Assembly: GCA_902363335.1 (NCBI GenBank) | Contig: CABIZV010000008.1 | Span: 186,001-250,000 of the forward strand | Length of the DNA: 64,000 nucleotides | From: Enterobacteriaceae bacterium | Lineage (GTDB): Bacteria > Pseudomonadota > Gammaproteobacteria > Enterobacterales > Enterobacteriaceae | Reading direction: 5' to 3' | Shown: positions 36,593-44,655 of the stretch, one piece after another | How the letters are laid out: each line of letters begins with the position of its first letter | Position numbering within the stretch: the stretch's first letter is position 1 | Translations under genes and position numbers: made by a program | Notes under the pieces: model-generated | What the model was told of the DNA's origin: nothing | Seen by the model: only the letters and a program-made list of their open reading frames with translations | The model's database searches: none

Positions 36593-38488
36593 ATGACGCA
36601 ATCTTCTTATAACGCTGATGCCATTGAGGTACTCACTGGGCTTGAGCCGGTTCGCCGCCGCCCGGGGATGTATACAGATACCACACGCCCTAACCACATG
36701 GGTCAGGAAGTTATTGATAACAGTGTGGACGAAGCGCTGGCTGGGCACGCGAAACGTGTCGAGGTCATTTTACATGCCGATCAGTCACTGGAAGTGATTG
36801 ATGACGGCCGTGGTATGCCCGTTGATATTCACCCGGAAGAGGGTGTACCGGCGATTGAGCTGATCCTTTGTCGCCTGCACGCGGGCGGTAAGTTCTCGAA
36901 TAAGAACTACCAGTTTTCCGGCGGCCTGCACGGCGTTGGGATCTCCGTGGTCAACGCCCTGTCAAAACGCGTTGAGGTTAACGTTCGTCGCGATGGCCAG
37001 ATCTACAGCATTGCCTTTGAACATGGTGAAAAGGTCGAAGACCTGCATGTTTCCGGTACTTGCGGAAAACGCAACACCGGCACCAGCGTGCATTTCTGGC
37101 CTGACGAAAGCTTCTTCGATAGCCCACGCTTCTCCGCTTCACGCTTAAGCCATCTGCTGAAAGCCAAAGCGGTGCTGTGCCCGGGCGTTGAAATTGTCTT
37201 TAAAGACAAGGTCAACGATACCGAACAGACCTGGCGCTACGCCGATGGCCTGACCGATTACCTGAGCGAAGCGGTAAACGGCCTGCCGTTACTGCCGGAA
37301 AAACCGTTTGTCGGCACGTTCGCTGGCGATACGGAGGCAGTGGATTGGGCGCTGCTGTGGCTGCCTGAAGGGGGTGAACTGCTGACCGAAAGCTACGTCA
37401 ACCTGATCCCGACGATGCAGGGCGGTACTCACGTTAATGGCCTGCGTCAGGGCCTGCTGGACGCGATGCGCGAGTTCTGCGAATACCGTAATATCCTGCC
37501 GCGCGGCGTGAAGCTGTCGGCGGAAGATATCTGGGATCGCTGCGCCTACGTGCTGTCGGTGAAAATGCAGGATCCGCAGTTTGCCGGGCAAACCAAAGAG
37601 CGTCTGTCTTCACGTCAGTGCGCCGCCTTTGTCTCCGGTATCGTTAAAGATGCCTTTAGTCTGTGGCTCAACCAGAACGTGCAGTCGGCAGAACTGCTGG
37701 CGGAAATGGCGATTTCCAGCGCCCAGCGTCGTCTGCGCGCCGCGAAGAAAGTGGTGCGTAAAAAGCTCACCAGCGGCCCGGCGCTGCCGGGTAAACTGGC
37801 GGACTGTACCGCGCAGGATCTCGCCCGCACCGAACTGTTCCTTGTCGAAGGTGACTCGGCAGGCGGCTCGGCCAAACAGGCGCGCGACCGTGAATACCAG
37901 GCGATCATGCCGCTTAAAGGTAAGATCCTTAACACCTGGGAAGTCTCTTCTGATGAAGTGCTGGCGTCGCAGGAAGTTCACGATATCTCTGTGGCGATCG
38001 GTATCGATCCAGACAGTTCGGATCTCAGCCAGCTACGTTACGGCAAGATCTGTATCCTCGCGGATGCCGACTCAGATGGTCTGCATATCGCGACCCTGCT
38101 GTGCGCGCTGTTTGTCAAACATTTCCGTACGCTGGTGAAAGAAGGGCATGTCTACGTTGCGCTGCCGCCGCTGTATCGAATCGATCTGGGCAAAGAGGTT
38201 TATTACGCGCTGACCGAAGAAGAAAAAGCGGGCGTGCTGGAACAGCTTAAGCGTAAAAAGGGTAAGCCGAACGTGCAGCGCTTTAAAGGTCTGGGTGAAA
38301 TGAACCCGATGCAGCTGCGTGAAACGACGCTTGATCCGAATACGCGCCGCCTGGTGCAGTTGTTCATTACCGATGAAGATGAGCAGCAAACCACGGCCAT
38401 GATGGATATGCTGTTAGCCAAGAAGCGTTCGGAAGATCGCCGTAACTGGCTGCAAGAGAAAGGCGACATGGCAGATATCGAAGCCTAG
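36593..38488 (+). CDS. parE: DNA topoisomerase IV subunit B
   Basis: ATPase subunit of topoisomerase IV, which decatenates replicated chromosomes with ParC (encoded at 51.6 kb here). 631 residues. GHKL ATPase motifs are intact (DNSVDEAL, DDGRGMPVD, SGGLHGVGISVVNAL), as are the TOPRIM motifs VEGDSAGGSAKQ and DADSDGLHI. In the quinolone-linked region, LNTWEV...LAS keeps Leu445 and Ser458, the susceptible residues in E. coli. Confidence 0.98.
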   Translation: MTQSSYNADAIEVLTGLEPVRRRPGMYTDTTRPNHMGQEVIDNSVDEALAGHAKRVEVILHADQSLEVIDDGRGMPVDIHPEEGVPAIELILCRLHAGGKFSNKNYQFSGGLHGVGISVVNALSKRVEVNVRRDGQIYSIAFEHGEKVEDLHVSGTCGKRNTGTSVHFWPDESFFDSPRFSASRLSHLLKAKAVLCPGVEIVFKDKVNDTEQTWRYADGLTDYLSEAVNGLPLLPEKPFVGTFAGDTEAVDWALLWLPEGGELLTESYVNLIPTMQGGTHVNGLRQGLLDAMREFCEYRNILPRGVKLSAEDIWDRCAYVLSVKMQDPQFAGQTKERLSSRQCAAFVSGIVKDAFSLWLNQNVQSAELLAEMAISSAQRRLRAAKKVVRKKLTSGPALPGKLADCTAQDLARTELFLVEGDSAGGSAKQARDREYQAIMPLKGKILNTWEVSSDEVLASQEVHDISVAIGIDPDSSDLSQLRYGKICILADADSDGLHIATLLCALFVKHFRTLVKEGHVYVALPPLYRIDLGKEVYYALTEEEKAGVLEQLKRKKGKPNVQRFKGLGEMNPMQLRETTLDPNTRRLVQLFITDEDEQQTTAMMDMLLAKKRSEDRRNWLQEKGDMADIEA

Positions 38489-38491
38489 CCA

Positions 38492-38572
38492 ACGTAGGCC
38501 TGATAAGCGTAGCGCCATCAGGCAGAGCGGTGCAATGTGCCGGATGGCGGCGTAAACGCCTTATCCGGCCTA
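38492..38572. repeat. REP pair downstream of parE
   Basis: GTAGGCCTGATAAGCG...GCCATCAGGCA followed by TGCCGGATGGCGGCG...CTTATCCGGCCTAC, two inverted REP units of the same class as those at 14.3 and 63.3 kb. Confidence 0.85.
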
Positions 38573-38580
38573 CTTTTTCG

Positions 38581-38609
38581 AAAAGGAGACGCTTGCGTCT
38601 CCTTTTTTA
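38581..38609 (+). terminator. Terminator of parE
   Basis: AAAAGGAGACG / CGTCTCCTTTT stem with a small loop and a T6 tract. Confidence 0.9.
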
Positions 38610-38826
38610 TTGCCGCAACCGTCTCTTAGTTAATCGATTCAATTCTAATTTCTTCAATTTCTGAAATGCCATTTTGAAATTTGGTATGACAGGTCACACT
38701 TTAGTTGTATGACTTCTACCATATTCTTCCGCTGGATATTAAACATACTTCTGAACATGGACGTCAATCTGTGCTGGCAATTGATTCGCATGGTGAATTT
38801 TATCTTTCCTCAAAAGAGAATCGTCT

Positions 38827-39804
38827 ATGTTAAGAAGAAAACTGGCAGTAAGCGTTTTATCTTTTTCGTTAATGATGGGGTCTGCGGCGGCGATGGCAAA
38901 AACGGTGTTCATCGCCTCTGATGTGCATCCGGCTGACTATCCGACGACGGCGGCAGTCATCCACATGGGTGAAAAACTCAGCGCCCAAACGGACGGGCGG
39001 CTTTCTATTCGCATGTTCCCAAGCGGACAGATGGGTGACGAAAGCACCACGCTGGAAAAAACGCGTGCGGGCGCTATCGATATTCTGCGTGTCTCAATGT
39101 CGCCGGTCGGCGGCATCCTCCCTGAAGTTAGCGTCTTCAACATGCCGTTTGTGTTCCGTGATACCGACCATCAGCATAAGGTGTTGGACGGCGACATCGG
39201 AACCAAACTGGCGCAGGAGATCTCTGATAGCAAACTGGGGTTGGTGTTCCTCGGCTGGATGGATGCGGGATCGCGCAGCCTTATCACCAAAAAGCCGGTC
39301 ACCTCACTCGACGATCTGAAGGGGGTGAAAATTCGATTACAAAACAACCCGATTGGTCTCGATACTTTCAAAGCGCTGGGTGCGAACCCGATAGTGCTAC
39401 CGGTCGGTGATGTGTTTGCCAGCCTGCAAACCGGCGTTATTGATGCGGCGGAAAACAATGAACCGACCTTTGATACCGAAAACTACGTGGTGGCAGGCAC
39501 CAAGTATTTCGACCTCACTGAACACTTTATGATCCCCGAAGTGCTCGCATTCTCGAAACGTAAATGGAGCAAACTCACCCCAGAAGATCAGGCGCTTATC
39601 ATGAAGCTGGCGAAGGAAGCGCAGGCGGAAGAACGCGTGCTGTGGGCGCAATATGTCGAGAAATCCAAACAGCGTCTGCAAAGCCAGGGGGTGAAATTCC
39701 TCCCGGTGGATAAAAAGCCGTTTGTGGATGCCACCGCGCCGGTACGTGAGAAATACGGCAAGCAGTTCAGCACCTTAATGCAGGAAATTCAGGACACTCA
39801 ATAA
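38827..39804 (+). CDS. TRAP transporter periplasmic substrate-binding protein (DctP family)
   Basis: Captures an organic acid in the periplasm for the QM membrane pair. 325 residues. A Sec signal ends at about AMA-24. The mature part is a DctP fold with the conserved carboxylate-binding Arg170 in LKGVKIRLQNN, and FPSGQMGDESTTLEKTR and DAAENNEPTF typical of the family. Because the neighbouring genes handle uronate sugars, a uronic acid or related aldonate is the likely ligand, but sequence alone does not settle it. First gene of a P-Q-M operon. Confidence 0.92.
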   Translation: MLRRKLAVSVLSFSLMMGSAAAMAKTVFIASDVHPADYPTTAAVIHMGEKLSAQTDGRLSIRMFPSGQMGDESTTLEKTRAGAIDILRVSMSPVGGILPEVSVFNMPFVFRDTDHQHKVLDGDIGTKLAQEISDSKLGLVFLGWMDAGSRSLITKKPVTSLDDLKGVKIRLQNNPIGLDTFKALGANPIVLPVGDVFASLQTGVIDAAENNEPTFDTENYVVAGTKYFDLTEHFMIPEVLAFSKRKWSKLTPEDQALIMKLAKEAQAEERVLWAQYVEKSKQRLQSQGVKFLPVDKKPFVDATAPVREKYGKQFSTLMQEIQDTQ

Positions 39805-39860
39805 GGCACGTGGCGGCAGGCTGGCGAGCGCTGGCCTGCCCGTTTGATCTGGAGATAACA

Positions 39861-40409
39861 ATGAAAAATATCTATGTCCTGGTCATGGATGGCGTGTATC
39901 GGATCTGCATTTGGCTGTCAGGGATCAGCCTGTTATTTATGACGTTTATTTATCTGGTGGGGATCTACGCTCGCTTTCGTCCTGATTTTCCTCAGTGGCT
40001 GGGGTTTTTACCCCACGCTTCGACCAGCTGGCCGGAGCCCTTGTCGCAAATTTGTATGATCACTTTTTCGTTTGTGGGGGCGGCGGCAGCTTATCGCGCG
40101 GGTAGCCATATCGCCATCACCATGTTGGTCGATCATATCAACCCGGCGATGAAAAAAGCGTTGGCGGTGTTTGTCGATCTGGCGATGCTGGCGACCTGCC
40201 TTTTTATCATCCACTGGGGAATTATTGGCTGTATGGATGCCTGGGAAGATGTGGTGCCGTCGCTGCCGTTCCTGACGTCGGGGATCACTCATCTGCCTAT
40301 TCCATTAGGCTCGTTCTTTACGCTGCTGTTCGTGGTTGAAAAACTGCTGTGCGGCCCGCAATCGCACCGCGAGCTGGTGCAGTACGGCTCACCGAAAGTC
40401 GGCCATTAA
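39861..40409 (+). CDS. TRAP transporter small permease (DctQ family)
   Basis: 182-residue inner-membrane subunit with four helices (about 13-35, 62-82, 97-118, 145-165). The conserved stretch ITFSFVGAAAAYRAGSHIAI in helix 2-3 is the DctQ signature. It works with the large permease to couple sodium-driven uptake to the binding protein. The ATG at 39861 follows GGAG. Starts upstream are out of register with the hydrophobic pattern. Confidence 0.9.
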   Translation: MKNIYVLVMDGVYRICIWLSGISLLFMTFIYLVGIYARFRPDFPQWLGFLPHASTSWPEPLSQICMITFSFVGAAAAYRAGSHIAITMLVDHINPAMKKALAVFVDLAMLATCLFIIHWGIIGCMDAWEDVVPSLPFLTSGITHLPIPLGSFFTLLFVVEKLLCGPQSHRELVQYGSPKVGH

Positions 40410-40420
40410 GGAGCGCACCG

Positions 40421-41710
40421 ATGGACTTAACGCTAATTATTTTTGTGGTCACGTTCGTGGTGTTAATGGCGGTGGGGATGCCGGTGGCGTATGCCGTTGG
40501 CCTGACCGCCGTAGTCGTCACGGCTTTCGCCGATTTTTCATTAGATGGGCTTATCATCACCATCTTCCACAGTACCGATAACGTTAACCTGCTGACCATT
40601 CCGTTCTTCGTTTTTGCCGGGGCAATTATGGCGGAAGGGGGTATGGCACGAAGGTTGGTCGATTTTGCCGGGCTGTTTGTGGGCTGGATCCGTGGCGGCC
40701 TGTCGCTGGTGAATATTCTGGCCTCGACGCTGTTTGGCGCTATTTCTGGATCGTCGGTGGCGGATACGGCGTCGATCGGATCGGTGCTGATCCCGGAGAT
40801 GGAACGTAAAGGTTATCCGCGCTCGTTCGGCGCGGTATTGACTGCCAGCGCCTCGGTGCAGGCGATTCTGGTACCGCCAAGCCATAACTCGGTGCTGTTT
40901 GCCATTGTCGCCAATACCGCAGCGGTCACTATTCCGGCGATGTTCCTGGCCGGGATCATCCCGACGCTGGTGCTGTGCTTTACGCTCATCATTATGTGCC
41001 TTATAGCCGCGCGCAAAAACAACTACCCAAAGGAAGAGAGCGTCGAACTCAAGCGTAAGCTGAAAATCGCCTCCGACGCCATCTGGGGACTTATTACCAT
41101 CGTCATCATCTCTGGCGGCATTCTCTCCGGCTTCTTCACGCCGACCGAGTCTGGGGCGATTGCCTGCGTGTGGGCGATGTTCGTTACCTTCTTTGTCTAC
41201 CGTGAATATAAGTTTAAGGATTTCCCGAAATTGATTCACCGCACCATCAAAACGGTGACCATGGTGATGGTGCTTATTGCCTTCGCGGCGGCCTTTGGCT
41301 CGGTGATGACGCTGGTGGGGCTGCCGCAGGAAATCTCAGCCGCGCTGCTGTCACTGTCGGACAACAAGTACGTCATTTTGTTGATTATCAACATTATGCT
41401 GCTGTTGTTGGGGTGCCTGATGGACATGGCGCCGCTGATCCTTATCCTGACGCCGATCCTGCTACCGGTGGTGGTGCAACTGGGCATCGATCCGGTGCAT
41501 TTTGGCATCATCATGATGATGAACTTAGGGATTGGGCTTATCACGCCGCCGGTGGGATCGGTGCTGTTTGTGGCGAGCGCGGTCAGCGGCGAGAAGATTG
41601 AGACTGTGGTGAAGGCGATGGTACCGTTCTACTGCATACTTTTCCTGGTGCTGGTGGTAATCACCTACATCCCGATGATCTCGCTATGGTTACCGGGCCG
41701 CTTCCACTAA
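40421..41710 (+). CDS. TRAP transporter large permease (DctM family)
   Basis: 429-residue inner-membrane permease with about 11-12 helices and the family motifs IPFFVFAGAIMAEGGMARRLV, SGSSVADTASIGSVLIPEM and NLGIGLITPPVGSVLFV. It forms the sodium-coupled channel of the TRAP system. The ATG at 40421 follows AAGGAG. The upstream frame to 40349 overlaps the small permease. Last gene of the P-Q-M operon; the convergent araC-type gene ends 2 nt away. Confidence 0.92.
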   Translation: MDLTLIIFVVTFVVLMAVGMPVAYAVGLTAVVVTAFADFSLDGLIITIFHSTDNVNLLTIPFFVFAGAIMAEGGMARRLVDFAGLFVGWIRGGLSLVNILASTLFGAISGSSVADTASIGSVLIPEMERKGYPRSFGAVLTASASVQAILVPPSHNSVLFAIVANTAAVTIPAMFLAGIIPTLVLCFTLIIMCLIAARKNNYPKEESVELKRKLKIASDAIWGLITIVIISGGILSGFFTPTESGAIACVWAMFVTFFVYREYKFKDFPKLIHRTIKTVTMVMVLIAFAAAFGSVMTLVGLPQEISAALLSLSDNKYVILLIINIMLLLLGCLMDMAPLILILTPILLPVVVQLGIDPVHFGIIMMMNLGIGLITPPVGSVLFVASAVSGEKIETVVKAMVPFYCILFLVLVVITYIPMISLWLPGRFH

Positions 41711-41711
41711 T

Positions 41712-42569
41712 CTAGCGGCGCGAAGCGTGATTTTTGCGGTATTGTAAGGGGGTCTCACCGATCCCCTTTTTAAATGAACTGATAAAGTAGGTCACCTCGG
41801 AAAATCCCACCAGAGCGGCAATCTCACTTACCGGTAACACGCTGTGCAACAGTAGTTCACAGGCGCGGCGCAGGCGCAGCGTATTGAGATACTCGTGAAT
41901 GTGCTCCCCGGTTTCAGCGTGGAAGCGCCGTGACAGATAGCTACGTGATTTGCCAAGCTCGTTTGCTAACGCATCAAGGCTGAATTTCTGTCGGTAATTC
42001 TCCTCAATCCAGAACATCACCGGAGTGGCGATACCGCGCGATGACTCGGCCATTTTCTCCTGTTCCGGCGGCAGCATAGCGAACAGCGTCATCAGCATGG
42101 TGGCGATGCGTTCGGGGCTAAGTCCAGAGGTGGATGCCGTGTTGGCATAAAGGCTGAAAAGATGGTCGATGTGGGGATGAGCGTCGGCTAAATCGGCGAC
42201 AAAAGCCGGGCGGCCACGTGCCGAAAGTGCCTGTAAACGGCGCTGATTCTCGGGGAAAAGATGCAAAAGCTTAGCAATAGCGTGCTGATCGACATGAATA
42301 ATGGTACGTCGATAGCAGTCCTGCGCTTTTTCATCGACCATAATTTTATGCAGCGTAAACGGCGGAAAGAAAAAGAGCCTACCGGGGCGCATGGTGTATT
42401 GACGATTATCGACGATGACGACCCCAAAACCCTCTTCTACGTAGAGAATTTCCAGACATTGATGCCAGTGATGGTAGCGTACCGTATTAGCAAAAAGACG
42501 GCTAAACGACGCGACGGTATCGTTGAGGGTAATCAGCTCCAGATGTTCGGCATTCCAGGATGAAGTCAT
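41712..42569 (-). CDS. AraC-family regulator of the uronate locus
   Basis: 285 residues. The N-terminal cupin sensor domain (about 1-140, with HHWHQCLEILYVEEG, PGRLFFFPPFTLHKI) probably binds a sugar. The C-terminal double helix-turn-helix (about 185-283) has SLDALANELGKSRSYLSRRF and the second-helix motif ISEIAALVGFSEVTYF-type followed by FKKGIGETPLQYR. It lies between the TRAP operon and the divergent DUF2264-MFS-GH88 operon, so it most likely activates one or both. The ATG at 42569 is preferred to a TTG at 42575. Ribosome site is weak. Confidence 0.92.
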   Translation of the reverse strand: MTSSWNAEHLELITLNDTVASFSRLFANTVRYHHWHQCLEILYVEEGFGVVIVDNRQYTMRPGRLFFFPPFTLHKIMVDEKAQDCYRRTIIHVDQHAIAKLLHLFPENQRRLQALSARGRPAFVADLADAHPHIDHLFSLYANTASTSGLSPERIATMLMTLFAMLPPEQEKMAESSRGIATPVMFWIEENYRQKFSLDALANELGKSRSYLSRRFHAETGEHIHEYLNTLRLRRACELLLHSVLPVSEIAALVGFSEVTYFISSFKKGIGETPLQYRKNHASRR

Positions 42570-42658
42570 GTGCAATAAATTTAAATTTATCCGTCATTAA
42601 TCTGACTAATAAACCACTGTTTTAAATTTTATCAAGCAGCGGTTCAATCAAAGCTATC

Positions 42659-42705
42659 AGTTGTGACCGGGTTAACATTTCTCCATCATCGGGATTCTCT
42701 ATGCT
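42659..42705 (+). promoter_or_regulatory. CRP site and -10 of the DUF2264 operon
   Basis: TGTGA-N6-TAACA (core 42662-42677), with flanking bases also matching, agrees with the 22-bp CRP consensus at about 14-16 positions. TATGCT (42700-42705) follows. Transcription starting near 42712 would put the CRP centre at about -42, the class II position. No good -35 exists, as expected. It supports glucose repression of this operon. Confidence 0.65.
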
Positions 42706-42745
42706 TTAGCCACTTTCGAGGATGGTTAAATTAGAGGCCAGAACA

Positions 42746-44560
42746 GTGACAGAAATATCAAATCTATTGTCATCACGTGAAGACGTCATGCAAACGCTGA
42801 TGACGATGCTGAGCGCTCTCGATAAACAATTTCCCGCAGGCGCTGCGCAGTTCTCGCTGGGTAACACCTGCGCGCACTACAGCACTTCTATCGCGGAGAT
42901 GGAGGGCTTATCGAGAGCGCTTTGGGGCTTGTTCCCGCTGATGGCTGGCGGGGCAGATGTGCCGTTTAGCGATAAATATATCACCGCGATTAAGCTGGGT
43001 ACTGACCCGCAAAGCCCGTCTTACTGGGGCGAAACCGGGCCATATGATCAGCGTCTGGTCGAAATGGCCGCCTACGGTCTGGGGCTGGCGTTAATGCAGC
43101 AGCGATTAACCGACCTGTTTAGTGAAACTGAATTGGTTAATCTGCATCGCTGGCTCAACCAAATCACCGACGCGCAGATGCCGGACAGCAACTGGAACTA
43201 CTTCGCCATCATCGTTCAGCTCGGCTTTAAACGCGCCGGGCTGCCGTACGACCAGGCGGCGATTGATCGTCGTTTTGCGATGATGGAAGCCTACTACCTC
43301 GGCGACGGCTGGTACTCCGACGGCCCCGGACGTCCGAAAGATTACTACATCTCAATGGCGTTTCATTTCTACGGCCTGATCTATGCCACGCTAAATGCGG
43401 ACGATGATCCCACTCGCGCCGCCACGCTCCGCGAACGTTCATGCCTATTTGCCAAAGACTTTATCTATCTTAGCGCCGCGGACGGCGCATCGGTGCCGTT
43501 TGGCCGCAGCCTGACCTACCGTTTTGCGATGGTGGCATTCTGGAGCGGTGTCGCGTTTGCTGAACTCGATGTTTTCTCGCCCGGCGTGGTCAAAGGCATC
43601 ATCTTGCGCCACCTGCGCTGGTGGCTCGCGCAGCCTATTTTTGACCGTGATGGGATCTTAACGCTGGGCTTTGCTTACCCGAACCTTGCGATGTGCGAAG
43701 ACTACAACTCACCGGGCTCACCATACTGGGCGCTGAAGGTGTTTCTGATTATGGCGCTGCCTGCCGAACATGCTTTCTGGCAGGCAGAGGAGCAACCGCT
43801 GCCTGAGCTCGCGCCGGTACATGCGATTGTTCCCGCGCAGCAAATTTTGCAGCACAGCGAAAACTCGCAGCACGTGGTGATGCTCACCTCAGGCCAGCTG
43901 GAGCTGAACAACTACGTTAATACCGAAGCTAAGTACACTAAGTTTGCTTACTCAACCCACTTTGGTTTCACCATTGAGCGGGGGCGCTACGGTATTAAAC
44001 ATGCGGCCTGCGATTCCATGCTGTTGTTGTCAGATAACGACAACTACTGGCGCGGCCGTCGAGAATGCCAAAGCGTGGAAATGCTCAATGGCGCGATTTA
44101 CTCCCGCTGGCTACCGTGGCACGACGTGCAAATTGATACCTGGCTTATCCCGTGCGGTGAGTGGCATGTGCGTGTACATCATGTGAGTAGCGCGAGACGT
44201 TTGCAAACGGTGGAAGGCGGCTTTGCGGTGATGAAGGCGGATGCGGATGTCACGACGCGGTGCAGCAAGGTGCGGGCTGCTAACGGTCAGAGTGTGATAG
44301 CAGATTTATCGCCGCAGATCGTGCGTCAGGGCGATAGCGTGGTTACGCCACCGAACAGCAGCGTGATGTTTGCCGAATGTGCCTCAATCCCGACCCTGAT
44401 GGGAGAAATATCCCCCGGCGAACACTGGCTATGTTGTGCGGTGACGGCCTGCGCGCAGACTGTTTCAGCGACGCCGCTCGCGCCGACGCTTGAGATTGAA
44501 AATAATACGCTTCACGTTACGAATAATATCAACGGGAAAATTATCTCCCTACATTTATAA
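42746..44560 (+). CDS. DUF2264 protein, probable uronate-polysaccharide enzyme
   Basis: 604-residue protein without signal peptide. The N-terminal two-thirds is the DUF2264 alpha/alpha-barrel-like region: EGLSRALWGLFPL, SNWNYFAIIVQLGFKRAGL, WYSDGPGRPKDYYISMAFHFYGL and DGASVPFGRSLTYRFA. A smaller C-terminal beta-rich part follows. I recall, without being able to check, that some members are classed as glucuronidases (CAZy GH154). Co-location with a GH88 enzyme supports a role on uronate-containing oligosaccharides in the cytoplasm. GTG at 42746 is chosen since AGAGG precedes it by 8 nt. The ATG at 42722 has no room for a ribosome site. Confidence 0.8.
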   Translation: MTEISNLLSSREDVMQTLMTMLSALDKQFPAGAAQFSLGNTCAHYSTSIAEMEGLSRALWGLFPLMAGGADVPFSDKYITAIKLGTDPQSPSYWGETGPYDQRLVEMAAYGLGLALMQQRLTDLFSETELVNLHRWLNQITDAQMPDSNWNYFAIIVQLGFKRAGLPYDQAAIDRRFAMMEAYYLGDGWYSDGPGRPKDYYISMAFHFYGLIYATLNADDDPTRAATLRERSCLFAKDFIYLSAADGASVPFGRSLTYRFAMVAFWSGVAFAELDVFSPGVVKGIILRHLRWWLAQPIFDRDGILTLGFAYPNLAMCEDYNSPGSPYWALKVFLIMALPAEHAFWQAEEQPLPELAPVHAIVPAQQILQHSENSQHVVMLTSGQLELNNYVNTEAKYTKFAYSTHFGFTIERGRYGIKHAACDSMLLLSDNDNYWRGRRECQSVEMLNGAIYSRWLPWHDVQIDTWLIPCGEWHVRVHHVSSARRLQTVEGGFAVMKADADVTTRCSKVRAANGQSVIADLSPQIVRQGDSVVTPPNSSVMFAECASIPTLMGEISPGEHWLCCAVTACAQTVSATPLAPTLEIENNTLHVTNNINGKIISLHL

Positions 44561-44596
44561 CGCTCCGGATAAAAATAAAAACCGGAATACCCTCTG

Positions 44597-44629
44597 ACAC
44601 GTGCTGAATAATCATTATTCAGCACGTGT
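44597..44629. repeat. 33-nt perfect palindrome between the DUF2264 and symporter genes
   Basis: Two 16-nt arms (ACACGTGCTGAATAAT and its exact inverse) around a single C. It lies 36 nt after the DUF2264 stop and 26 nt before the symporter start. No T tract follows. It may be an operator for the local regulator or an intercistronic hairpin that sets the relative expression of the two genes. Confidence 0.75.
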
Positions 44630-44655
44630 AACCTACACATTTTGTCGAGGCTTGT

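Larger units (their letters stand above)
38489..38826. other. Gap between parE and the TRAP operon
   Basis: Contains a REP pair (38492-38572), the parE terminator (38581-38609), and about 215 AT-rich nt before the TRAP operon. The last 130 nt are an open frame (38705-38833) whose stop overlaps the dctP-like start codon. Its translation (YDFYHILPLDIKHT..., ending SSKENRLC) looks protein-like, so it could be a leader peptide or a remnant. Confidence 0.55.

Noticed and set aside
38686..38700. Possible CRP half-site (GGTCACAC) before the TRAP operon
   Set aside because: The right half TCACA is good but the left half matches only two of five bases, so it is not reported as a site.
38709..38921. 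70-codon frame overlapping the TRAP binding-protein start
   Set aside because: It runs out of frame through the signal peptide of the real gene. The other frame ending at 38833 is the more protein-like one.
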